Positions 29,442-37,183 of a DNA stretch of 60,171 nt are shown here, piece after piece (within the stretch, counting starts at the first letter, position 1; every line of letters starts with the position of its first letter). The stretch lies in the NCBI GenBank assembly GCA_947451035.1, contig CANFXR010000005.1, positions 1-60,171 of the forward strand, read 5' to 3'. This stretch comes from Burkholderiales bacterium (lineage in GTDB: Bacteria; Pseudomonadota; Gammaproteobacteria; Burkholderiales; Burkholderiaceae_C). A program made the position numbers and the translations under genes. Under the pieces are notes generated by a model. That model had not been told where the DNA came from. It worked only from the letters and a program-made list of their open reading frames with translations, and did no database searches.

Positions 29442-30818
29442 ATGGATTGGCTTTTGCCGCGTTTCCTGGCCGCATGGCTGGCCGTGCTGCTGGCGGCTTC
29501 GTTCGGTGGCCTGGTCGGGCTGCTCTTGCATGTCCCTGCTGCGGGTGTCGTGCTGGGTTCGTTGGTTGGTGCACTGTTCTACACATCGGTGGATGCGTTG
29601 CGCGGCAGGCGCTTCATGAACTGGCTGCAGTACCAGCGCGGCGAAGCCTCGCCTCGCGGGTCGGGATTCTGGGGTGAAATCGGTCATCGGGTGGAGCGGT
29701 CGCTGCGGACTCTCGAGCGACAGGTGGTGACGGAGCAGACGCGGCTGGAGCAGTTCTTGTCCGCCATCGAGGCCTCACCCAACGGCGTGATGCTGCTCGA
29801 TGCCAACGATCAGATCGAGTGGTGCAACTCGGTGGCCGCCGATCAGTTTGGTCTGGATCCCGTGCGAGACCGCATGCAGCCGATCACCAATCTGATCCGT
29901 GAGCCGGCATTCGTGGCTTACCTTCAGGCCGGTGCCTTTGACGATGCGGTCACGTTCCCCGGGCCCGGACTGCGCGGAACGGTCTCGGTGTTGATCCGCC
30001 GCTACGGCGAGAGCATGAAGCTGATCCTCTCGCAAGACATCACCGAGCGCGAACGCAGTGACAGCATGCGCAGGAGTTTCGTTGCCAACGTCTCGCACGA
30101 GATTCGCACGCCGTTGACGGTTCTGTCGGGGTTCATCGAAACGATGGCCAGCGTGCAGTTGACCGAGGTTGAGCGGGTTCGTGTCAATGAACTGATGGCA
30201 CAGCAGACGCGCCGCATGCAACTTCTTGTCGGGGATCTTTTGACCCTCGCGCAGTTGGAGGGCAGTCCACGACCACCCGCCGATCGCTGGGTGCCGGTGC
30301 AGCAGTTGCTTTTGCAGGTTCGCGTTGCGGCCGAAGCGCTCTCCGCTGGTCGGCATGTGATCGTGTGCGGGGAGGCGTGTGGCGCCGATGAACCCAGCGA
30401 CGCGATTGCGGGCTCGGAACACGAACTGCACAGCGCCATTTCCAATCTCGTGAACAACGCTGTGCGCTACACCCCGGCCGGAGGCTCAGTGAAGGTGCTG
30501 TGGTCCATCCGAGGCGACGGGACCGGTGAACTCGATGTCAGGGACTCGGGCATCGGCATCGCGACCGAGCACCTGCTGCGGCTGACCGAACGCTTCTACC
30601 GTGTCGACGGGAGCCGCTCGCGCGATACCGGTGGCACGGGCCTGGGCCTGTCCATCGTCAAGCACGTTGTCCAAAGGCATGGGGGTGAACTGGAAATCCG
30701 CAGCGAACCCGGCAGCGGCTCCAGTTTCAAACTGTTGTTCCCGGCCTCTCGGGTGCGGGCGGCCAGTCGCGTGTCTCAAATGAGAGAACTGGCTCACACA
30801 GACGTCGGGCATCGTTGA
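29442..30818 (+). CDS. phoR: Phosphate regulon sensor kinase PhoR
   Basis: A 458-residue membrane histidine kinase. Two N-terminal helices (residues about 8-30 and 32-48) leave almost no periplasmic loop, as expected for PhoR, which senses through the Pst-PhoU complex. A PAS domain spans about residues 105-200. The phosphoacceptor H box is NVSHEIRTPLTVLSGF, the N box is NLVNNAVRYTPAGG, and the G boxes are VRDSGIGI and GTGLGLSIVKHV. It is the last gene of the Pho operon and converges on the glycosyltransferase gene. Confidence 0.97.
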   Translation: MDWLLPRFLAAWLAVLLAASFGGLVGLLLHVPAAGVVLGSLVGALFYTSVDALRGRRFMNWLQYQRGEASPRGSGFWGEIGHRVERSLRTLERQVVTEQTRLEQFLSAIEASPNGVMLLDANDQIEWCNSVAADQFGLDPVRDRMQPITNLIREPAFVAYLQAGAFDDAVTFPGPGLRGTVSVLIRRYGESMKLILSQDITERERSDSMRRSFVANVSHEIRTPLTVLSGFIETMASVQLTEVERVRVNELMAQQTRRMQLLVGDLLTLAQLEGSPRPPADRWVPVQQLLLQVRVAAEALSAGRHVIVCGEACGADEPSDAIAGSEHELHSAISNLVNNAVRYTPAGGSVKVLWSIRGDGTGELDVRDSGIGIATEHLLRLTERFYRVDGSRSRDTGGTGLGLSIVKHVVQRHGGELEIRSEPGSGSSFKLLFPASRVRAASRVSQMRELAHTDVGHR

Positions 30819-30854
30819 GAGACAACGCTCTCGCCATGATCTGACGTCGGGGGC

Positions 30855-32606
30855 TCAATGAGCCCGCGCCGTAGCAGCCGGCTGTCGACGGTAGACCACG
30901 GTCCAGTCTGTTCGGTCTGTCGGGAGCGACTCCCGTGCGACTCGTGTCCAGCCCTGAGGAGGAACGGGCTTACCGCGGCGCGCTTCGATCTGCAGCAGGT
31001 AGTTGCACGATGTGTTCTTGGCGCTTTCGATGCCATCCACGCGAAACTTCCCGAAGTATTCAAGCGCTGCCTGCAAACTGCGTGGCACTCCAGGCGTCGC
31101 AATGCACTCGTCTGGGGGGACATGCCTGGCCACCCGGTTGACGAGGGGGCGAAAACTCCTCGCGTAATCCACCACTGGCAGCATCAGCGTCATCATCAGC
31201 AACCAGCACAAGGCGACTCCGCTGGCGGGGAGCACCATACTTTTCCACAGCGCATGCTGGTTGCGGCCGGTGCGCCAGCGCACGAGCCAGATCCACGCCA
31301 GGGTTCCCGCACCGGCCAGGAATAAAGACATGGCCGAGAACTCCGACACGAAGCCCGGCGCCAGCTTGATCACGTTTTTCGCTGTGCGCATCGGCACACC
31401 GGTTTGCACAGCGGCGTAGATCACCCAGACGCCAATCACACACACACTAAAGAAAAATACGGAAAACCAGTCGATCGCAGCAGTCGTACTGCGCTTGAGC
31501 GTGGGCAACGCAAAGGCAGCCAGCAGCGCCCAGGCGGGCAGGGAGAGCATCAGCACGCGATCCACCCCACCGCACAGCAAGCTCGCGACCGATGTGACCG
31601 CAGCGCAACTCAAAGGCACGGCAATGTGACGGTTCAGGACATGACGACGCCATCGCCAGAGCGTCCACAACGCCATCGGCCATGCCGGCCAGATGAACCA
31701 CAGCCACTGCCGCACGATGGCCAGAACCTGGTCCATCTTGTGCACGCGGCCCAACTGCCAGGTCCACTGCCCAAGCGCCGTGCTGGTCACAACGGACAGG
31801 CACGCCGCAGCCACCACCCAGATGACGAATGCCCGAACCTCAGGGTATGTCGAGTTCCTGCAGATCAATGCGCCTGCCAAACCGAGGCCAGCCGCGATGC
31901 TCGGTGCTCCACTGGCAGCGAGCGCCGGTAACGCCAGCAGCATGGCGGTCTTGGGGACAAAGCCCTGAGTCGGTCTGGCGGCCAGCGCGTAGATGAACAG
32001 CGAAACACAAGCGAGCTGGGCCAGTTCGGGCGTTGTTTCATGTCCCAGTTGCAGCAGCCCCAACGTGGCGATCAGGGCCAGCAGGGCGCCATCAGCGATT
32101 GCTTTGGCGTAGTCGACAGGGTCAGCCTCGCCCCCGAAGGCAAACGGCAGCGGTTGCGCCGCTTCGGTTTGGGCCAGACGGAATGCGGCCGCCCAAGTCA
32201 AAAGCAACACTGCCGCCAGGAGCGCCGCGAACGGAAGCCGCGCAGCCAGGGCCGGATCCATCCAGTCGCCGAGCAAACGAATGAATCCGGCACCGAGCCA
32301 GTGCGGCAGGGGTGCGGTATTCACGGCGACGCCGCCGACCGTTGGGAGCCACCAGGACGAGCGGCCCTCGGCCATGCTGACCATGAACCCGAACGCCGTG
32401 ACATCGGCGTTTCGCCAAGGGTCGCGGCCGAACACGCCCGGCAAAACGTAGGCCGCGCAGAACAGCAGCAAAGCCCAGCGTGGCAGCCGCTGAACGGCGC
32501 GCTGGGAGACGAGAGCGGGATTGGGTGAGTTCAACGGCGGCTTGGGGTTTCTAGGGGAATGATGCCGCAAGTCTCCGCAACGGCTTGGACGGCTCTCCCA
32601 CGCCAT
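30855..32606 (-). CDS. ArnT/PMT-like integral membrane glycosyltransferase
   Basis: Up to 583 residues with about 11-12 hydrophobic helices and a soluble C-terminal domain of about 130 residues. The first periplasmic loop has the GT-C signature: GRDPWRNADVTAFGFMVSMAEG with the acidic residue expected to bind the lipid-linked sugar donor, then TAPLPHWLGA. This resembles the ArnT (GT83) and related dolichyl-type transferases that glycosylate lipid A, proteins or polymers in the periplasm. The donor and acceptor are unknown. The start is uncertain: ATG 32606 adds a polar leader, while a TTG at 32534 would give 559 residues. It is monocistronic, convergent with phoR. Confidence 0.82.
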   Translation of the reverse strand: MAWESRPSRCGDLRHHSPRNPKPPLNSPNPALVSQRAVQRLPRWALLLFCAAYVLPGVFGRDPWRNADVTAFGFMVSMAEGRSSWWLPTVGGVAVNTAPLPHWLGAGFIRLLGDWMDPALAARLPFAALLAAVLLLTWAAAFRLAQTEAAQPLPFAFGGEADPVDYAKAIADGALLALIATLGLLQLGHETTPELAQLACVSLFIYALAARPTQGFVPKTAMLLALPALAASGAPSIAAGLGLAGALICRNSTYPEVRAFVIWVVAAACLSVVTSTALGQWTWQLGRVHKMDQVLAIVRQWLWFIWPAWPMALWTLWRWRRHVLNRHIAVPLSCAAVTSVASLLCGGVDRVLMLSLPAWALLAAFALPTLKRSTTAAIDWFSVFFFSVCVIGVWVIYAAVQTGVPMRTAKNVIKLAPGFVSEFSAMSLFLAGAGTLAWIWLVRWRTGRNQHALWKSMVLPASGVALCWLLMMTLMLPVVDYARSFRPLVNRVARHVPPDECIATPGVPRSLQAALEYFGKFRVDGIESAKNTSCNYLLQIEARRGKPVPPQGWTRVARESLPTDRTDWTVVYRRQPAATARAH

Positions 32607-32670
32607 CGTCTGGTACGGGAGCTATCGGGGCACCACCGCAACGCACTGGAATGAAAAACTCAGATGCAGC

Positions 32671-32698
32671 AAAAACAAAGGCAGCCGAAGCTGCCTTT
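32671..32698 (-). terminator. Intrinsic terminator after rpmE2
   Basis: Plus-strand AAAGGCAGC (32677-32685) and GCTGCCTTT (32690-32698) form a perfect 9-bp stem with a tetraloop. Read on the minus strand it is followed by T residues (plus AAAAAC, 32671-32676), right after the L31 stop codon. Confidence 0.88.
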
Positions 32699-32726
32699 TG
32701 AGACCACACGCAAGGCGTCGCTTGGC

Positions 32727-32987
32727 TTACTTCTTGAGGCCGACGCGAGCAAACTTGTTGCGGAACTTCTCGACACGTCCGCCAAGAGAGTCGATGCTCT
32801 TTTGGGTGCCCGTGTAGAACGGATGCGATTCGCTGGTGGTTTCCAACTTGAACAGCGGCATCTCGCGGCCGTCGTCAAGCTTGATGGTTTCTTTCGTCTG
32901 TGCACAAGAGCGCGTGACGAATTTGAAACCATTGGACAAGTCCACGAAGCAAACTTCGCGGTAGTTAGGGTGAATGCCGTCTTTCAT
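32727..32987 (-). CDS. rpmE2: 50S ribosomal protein L31 type B
   Basis: An 86-residue L31 of the zinc-independent B type. It starts [20 protein letters not shown] and lacks the paired CxxC zinc ligands of type A, keeping only isolated cysteines. [24 protein letters not shown] is the family signature. Type B copies are often Zur-controlled where a type A copy also exists, but no clear Zur box could be picked out here. It lies next to rho, a common arrangement, and has its own strong terminator. Confidence 0.95.
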   Translation of the reverse strand: MKDGIHPNYREVCFVDLSNGFKFVTRSCAQTKETIKLDDGREMPLFKLETTSESHPFYTGTQKSIDSLGGRVEKFRNKFARVGLKK

Positions 32988-33091
32988 GGAAACCTCTGCG
33001 CAGTGTTGCGGGAGCCACTTCGAACCGTTCGAAGCACTTTCCGCTTTGGGCCAAGCCCAAGATTCTAACCGGCCATGGCGCGGTCAGGGCG

Positions 33092-34354
33092 TCATCCGCC
33101 TCGACGCATCATGTCGAAGAAGTCGTTGTTGGTCTTGGTGGACTTCATCTTGTCGAGAATGAACTCCATCGCTTCGATCTCGTCCATCGGGTAGAGCAAC
33201 TTGCGCAGGATCCAGGTCTTCTGGAGGATCTCGGGTTTGAGCAGCAACTCTTCGCGGCGCGTCCCCGATTTGTTCAGCAAGATGGACGGGTAGACGCGTT
33301 TTTCGGCCATGCGGCGGTCGAGGTGGATCTCGCAGTTGCCGGTGCCCTTGAACTCTTCGTAGATCACCTCGTCCATGCGGCTGCCGGTATCCACCAGGGC
33401 CGTGCCGATGATCGTCAATGAGCCGCCTTCTTCGATGTTGCGCGCCGCACCGAAGAAACGCTTCGGGCGTTGCAGGGCATTGGCATCGATGCCGCCCGTG
33501 AGCACCTTGCCGCTCGACGGGAGCACGTTGTTGTAGGCCCTGGCCAATCGGGTGATCGAGTCGAGCAGGATCACCACGTCCTTCTTGAGTTCGACGAGAC
33601 GCTTGGCGCGTTCGATGACCATTTCAGCCACCTGGACGTGCCGCGCTGCAGGCTCATCGAAGGTGGAACTGATGACTTCACCGCGCACGGTGCGCTGCAT
33701 CTCGGTCACTTCTTCCGGACGCTCATCCACCAGCAGCACGATCAGGTGCGCCTCGGGATAGTTGGCCACGATCGCATGGGCCAGCTGCTGCATCATGACT
33801 GTCTTGCCGCTCTTCGGCGCCGACACCAGCAACGCTCGCTGGCCTTTGCCGATCGGTGCAATCAGGTCAACGATTCGCGCGGTGATGTTCTCGTCCGACT
33901 TGATGTCACGTTCCAGCTTGAACTGCTCTTTGGGAAAGAGCGGCGTCAGGTTCTCGAACATGATCTTGTTCTTGCTCTCCTCGGGGGTCAGGCCATTGAC
34001 CTTGTCGACCTTGACCAGCGCGAAGTAGCGCTCCCCATCCTTGGGGACTCGCACCTCGCCCTCCACATCGTCTCCGGTGTGCAGGTTGAAGCGCCGAATC
34101 TGGCTGGGGCTCAGGTAGATGTCATCGGTCGACGCCATGTAGCTTGCGTCAGGCGCCCGCAGGAAACCGAACCCATCGGGCAGCACCTCCAGCACACCGT
34201 CACCAAAGACCTGCTCGCCAGCCTTGGCCCGTTTCTTCATGATCGCGAACATCAACTCCTGCTTGCGCATGCGGGTCACGTTCTCGATCTCCAGCGCCTC
34301 GCCCATCTTGATGAGTTCGGAAACGTGAAGCGCTTTCAGTTCGGACAGGTGCAT
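33092..34354 (-). CDS. rho: Transcription termination factor Rho
   Basis: A 420-residue hexameric RNA helicase for factor-dependent termination. The N-terminal Rho_N domain begins [15 protein letters not shown], followed by the RNA-binding cold-shock-like domain ([20 protein letters not shown]). The ATPase core has [13 protein letters not shown] as Walker A and [17 protein letters not shown] as Walker B. The C-terminus is the standard [20 protein letters not shown]. It is transcribed after trxA with a 219-bp gap that probably holds a leader for autogenous control. Confidence 0.98.
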   Translation of the reverse strand: MHLSELKALHVSELIKMGEALEIENVTRMRKQELMFAIMKKRAKAGEQVFGDGVLEVLPDGFGFLRAPDASYMASTDDIYLSPSQIRRFNLHTGDDVEGEVRVPKDGERYFALVKVDKVNGLTPEESKNKIMFENLTPLFPKEQFKLERDIKSDENITARIVDLIAPIGKGQRALLVSAPKSGKTVMMQQLAHAIVANYPEAHLIVLLVDERPEEVTEMQRTVRGEVISSTFDEPAARHVQVAEMVIERAKRLVELKKDVVILLDSITRLARAYNNVLPSSGKVLTGGIDANALQRPKRFFGAARNIEEGGSLTIIGTALVDTGSRMDEVIYEEFKGTGNCEIHLDRRMAEKRVYPSILLNKSGTRREELLLKPEILQKTWILRKLLYPMDEIEAMEFILDKMKSTKTNNDFFDMMRRGG

Positions 34355-34573
34355 GAGGCAAAACCAGGAAGGAGGGGGGTGCTAACCGCTTGCAGGATCA
34401 GCCTTCAAGCGAAAAGGTGCGCAGAGGCAAGGCGGGCTGATTGAAGTCAGCCCGCATCCGGGACACGATTGACGATGTATCGAGAGAACTGCGGAAAATT
34501 CGGGAGCCAACGCGCAAGAAAACGGGCTGCCACCGAGTGGGGTAGACGAGGCGGAGAGCCTCGTACCCATGAA

Positions 34574-34903
34574 TTATAGGTTGCTGTCGATGAAGGCGGT
34601 CAGTTGGGCCTTGGTCAGGGCGCCCACTTTGGTGGCGGCAAGTTGCCCGTTCTTGAAAATCATCAGCGTCGGAATTCCGCGAATCCCGAACTTGGCAGGA
34701 ACGTCACGGTTTTCGTCAACGTTCATCTTGGCGACTTGCAACCGGTCTGAGTAATCTTTCGCGACCTCATCGAGAAGCGGCGCAATGGCCTTGCAAGGAC
34801 CGCACCATTCAGCCCAGTAATCCACCAAGACGGGCTTCGTTGACTGAATGACATCGCCGTCGAAAGAGGCGTCAGAAGTGTGTTTGATCAGTTCGCTGCT
34901 CAT
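34574..34903 (-). CDS. trxA: Thioredoxin
   Basis: A 109-residue thioredoxin with the redox site WAEWCGPCK (cysteines 34 and 37). The cis-proline is in IRGIPTLMIFKNGQ, and the C-terminal helix is LTKAQLTAFIDSNL. It is a general cytosolic disulfide reductant working with thioredoxin reductase. The gene lies directly upstream of rho on the same strand, as in E. coli, where trxA and rho are also neighbours. Confidence 0.98.
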   Translation of the reverse strand: MSSELIKHTSDASFDGDVIQSTKPVLVDYWAEWCGPCKAIAPLLDEVAKDYSDRLQVAKMNVDENRDVPAKFGIRGIPTLMIFKNGQLAATKVGALTKAQLTAFIDSNL

Positions 34904-35257
34904 GGTGAGTCCTCATTACGCACTGGCCCGAAGAATGATCGGCAGCCTGAAAATATTCTGACACATCGCACCGCCGGATCAGGGGCGTTCAGGGGGCGGT
35001 AAGCAACAGCTTTTCTATCGATGCCATCGCAAAGAGTTTTCGCGTCTGTGCAAATGCGTGCTCGCAGATCGCGGGTTTGCTGGATTGTTTCGCTGCCTTC
35101 AGCGGCGAGACTCTTTGCCACGGCCATCGTTGGACACCTCGGGCGCTTGGCGCGGCAAGCCGACGACGCCATCAATTGAGCCACAAACGCCTGTGATTTC
35201 GAGGCTTGCAATCACCCGCACTGCGGTTGCAATCGAAGTCAGTCCATTTTCCGCACC
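34904..35257. other. Divergent control region between trxA and the pseudokinase-HDOD genes
   Basis: About 354 bp. A 103-codon minus-strand ORF overlaps the trxA start but has no domain and is not called. Near the right end TTGCAATC occurs twice, at 35206-35213 and 35227-35234, exactly 21 bp apart (two helical turns), 24 bp before the start of the pseudokinase gene; it is a candidate operator. Confidence 0.45.
35206..35234 (+). promoter_or_regulatory. Direct repeat TTGCAATC x2, candidate operator
   Basis: Two exact copies of an 8-mer spaced 21 bp start to start, immediately upstream of the pseudokinase-HDOD start at 35258. The spacing would place bound proteins on the same DNA face. No regulator can be named. 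Confidence 0.35.
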
Positions 35258-37183
35258 ATGACGGCACCCGCCACACCCGCAGCCGCTCCGTCGGCACAGA
35301 CAGTCCCGCACTTCGGCCGGTTTGAATTGTTGCGCCTGCTCGGCAAGAGTCAGGGCACCATGGTGTGGCTGGTCAACGATCCTCGAACTCAGCAGCAACT
35401 CGTGTTGAGCCTTCCGAGAGTGCAGCCGGTCGACCCTGGTGCGCTCGAGGACTGGCTGGCGCAGGTGCATCAGGCGGGCCGCCTGGCCCACCCCCATCTG
35501 GCGCGGGCGGTCGAGGTGGCGGTTCAGGAGCACTGGCCCTATCAGGCTGTTGACCGCTCGCACGGCGTATTGCTGAGCGAGCGGCTGGCCGAGCATCCGC
35601 ATCCCTCGCCGCTGGAGGCGGTCGGGTGGCTTTGTCAGGTGCTGGAGGGGCTGGCTTTTGCACACGACGCCGGCTCGGCCCACCATGATCTGCAACTCCA
35701 CAGTCTGCAGATCAGTGATGCGGGCAGGGTTCAGGTGATGTCGCTCGGCACCCGTGGTGCGAGCGGAGCGTCCCCGTCCGCGCCTGCCAAAGCAGCAGCG
35801 CGAGGGGCCGACCGGGCTTCGCTGGTTGAGGCCGACGCCCTGCGTGCCCATCGTGAAGCGGCAGGGTGCGATGTGCTGGCCTGCGGCGTGTTGTTGCACA
35901 GGTTGTTGAGTGGCGCCTCGCCGCTCGAAGAGCCCGACGTCATGAAAGTCGGGCGCCGGTTGCCGCCGTTCGGCCATGACTTTCTGAGGCTGCCCTGGAG
36001 CACGCCTCATCCCATTCCCGAGGCACTGCGCGCGATAGCCAACCGCAGCACATCAAGCCAGCCCACGCAGCACTATGTGAACGCACGCAGTTTTCTGCGC
36101 GCCTTGCAAGGCTGGCTGGACGCCGAGGCGCTGGGCAGCGACGGACCGCTCGAATTGATGCTGGACCGTTTGCGCACGGTAGGCGTGTTGCCCGCAGGGC
36201 CCGGCATCAGTTCGCGCATCGAACGTCTTGCCGGCATGGACGGCCAGCACACCGAAGAGATCTCTCACCATATCTTGCAGGACATGGCGCTGAGTTTCGA
36301 GTTGCTTCGCGAGGTGAATTCCTCGCATGTCCAGGGCACTCAGGGACCCGCGGCCGCGCCGGTGTTGACCATCCGCCGAGCGATGGCCTTGCTGGGGCTC
36401 AATGGCGTGCGCCGGGCTGCCAATTCACTGCGGCAGTGGCCCGGGCCGCTGTCGGAAATCCATGCCAAGGCGTTGCGAGCGCTGATGGATCGTGTGCGGT
36501 TGGCCGGCTACACGGCACAGGCGCTGCGTCCCGCGGGGTACGACGGCGAAGTGGTCTATCTGGTGACCGTGCTGCAAAACCTCGGGCGGCTGCTGGCGCA
36601 GTATCACTTTCCGGACGAGTTCGAGCAGATCCGCCGCCTGATGCAAAGCCCGCCCGCGGACCCGGATGCCAAACCGGATGCGCCGGTGCGGGCAGGTTGG
36701 AGCGAGTCCGAAGCCTCTTTCGCCGTGCTGGGCATCGATATCGAGGCGCTCGGAGCCGCCGTGGCGCGTCACTGGGGTCTGGGTGAGGAAATGCTGCACA
36801 TGATTCGCTGCCTGCCCAAGGACCGGCCGGTACGTTCCCCGGAAGGCGACAGTGACGTCTTGCGCTTCACGGCCAGCGCCGCCAACGAGGCGGTCGATGC
36901 GATGCTGGCTTCGGCGACCGAAGGGCATGAACGTGGCGAGCCGTCCTTGGCGGCGTCAGGCTCAGCCGCCTCCAAGGCCGCTGCAGCGAAGGCGGCGGCC
37001 TTGCGCAACTTGCCCGCTCAGCGCTACGCCAAGAGCCTCGGGTTGACGCCGCGTGGCGTCCAGGAAGCCTTGGCCACCGCGCGTGAGGCCGTGCGCACGG
37101 GCGCTCCCGTGCAGTCTGGAGCCCTCGGTTCGAGGGGAGTCTGCGCCCTTGGCAAGGCCGGCCACGACTCTGGGTTGAGATGA
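35258..37183 (+). CDS. Pseudokinase-HDOD signalling protein
   Basis: A 641-residue cytosolic protein. Residues about 20-275 follow a Ser/Thr kinase fold but look catalytically dead: the VAIK lysine is replaced (LVLSLPRV), the HRD loop reads AHHDLQLHS, and the DFG motif is lost (VQVMSLGTRG). Residues about 290-560 form an HDOD domain (LDRLRTVGVLP, HHILQDMALSFELLREVNS, TIRRAMALLGLNGVRRAANSL), a catalytically inactive relative of HD phosphohydrolases used in bacterial signalling. An alanine-rich C-terminus follows. It overlaps the next gene by four bases (ATGA). Together they look like a two-gene scaffold or sensor module; the signal is unknown. Confidence 0.85.
   Translation: MTAPATPAAAPSAQTVPHFGRFELLRLLGKSQGTMVWLVNDPRTQQQLVLSLPRVQPVDPGALEDWLAQVHQAGRLAHPHLARAVEVAVQEHWPYQAVDRSHGVLLSERLAEHPHPSPLEAVGWLCQVLEGLAFAHDAGSAHHDLQLHSLQISDAGRVQVMSLGTRGASGASPSAPAKAAARGADRASLVEADALRAHREAAGCDVLACGVLLHRLLSGASPLEEPDVMKVGRRLPPFGHDFLRLPWSTPHPIPEALRAIANRSTSSQPTQHYVNARSFLRALQGWLDAEALGSDGPLELMLDRLRTVGVLPAGPGISSRIERLAGMDGQHTEEISHHILQDMALSFELLREVNSSHVQGTQGPAAAPVLTIRRAMALLGLNGVRRAANSLRQWPGPLSEIHAKALRALMDRVRLAGYTAQALRPAGYDGEVVYLVTVLQNLGRLLAQYHFPDEFEQIRRLMQSPPADPDAKPDAPVRAGWSESEASFAVLGIDIEALGAAVARHWGLGEEMLHMIRCLPKDRPVRSPEGDSDVLRFTASAANEAVDAMLASATEGHERGEPSLAASGSAASKAAAAKAAALRNLPAQRYAKSLGLTPRGVQEALATAREAVRTGAPVQSGALGSRGVCALGKAGHDSGLR

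Noticed and set aside
34900-35211. 103-codon minus-strand ORF upstream of trxA
   Set aside because: Overlaps the trxA start, with no homology or ribosome-binding site; likely chance.
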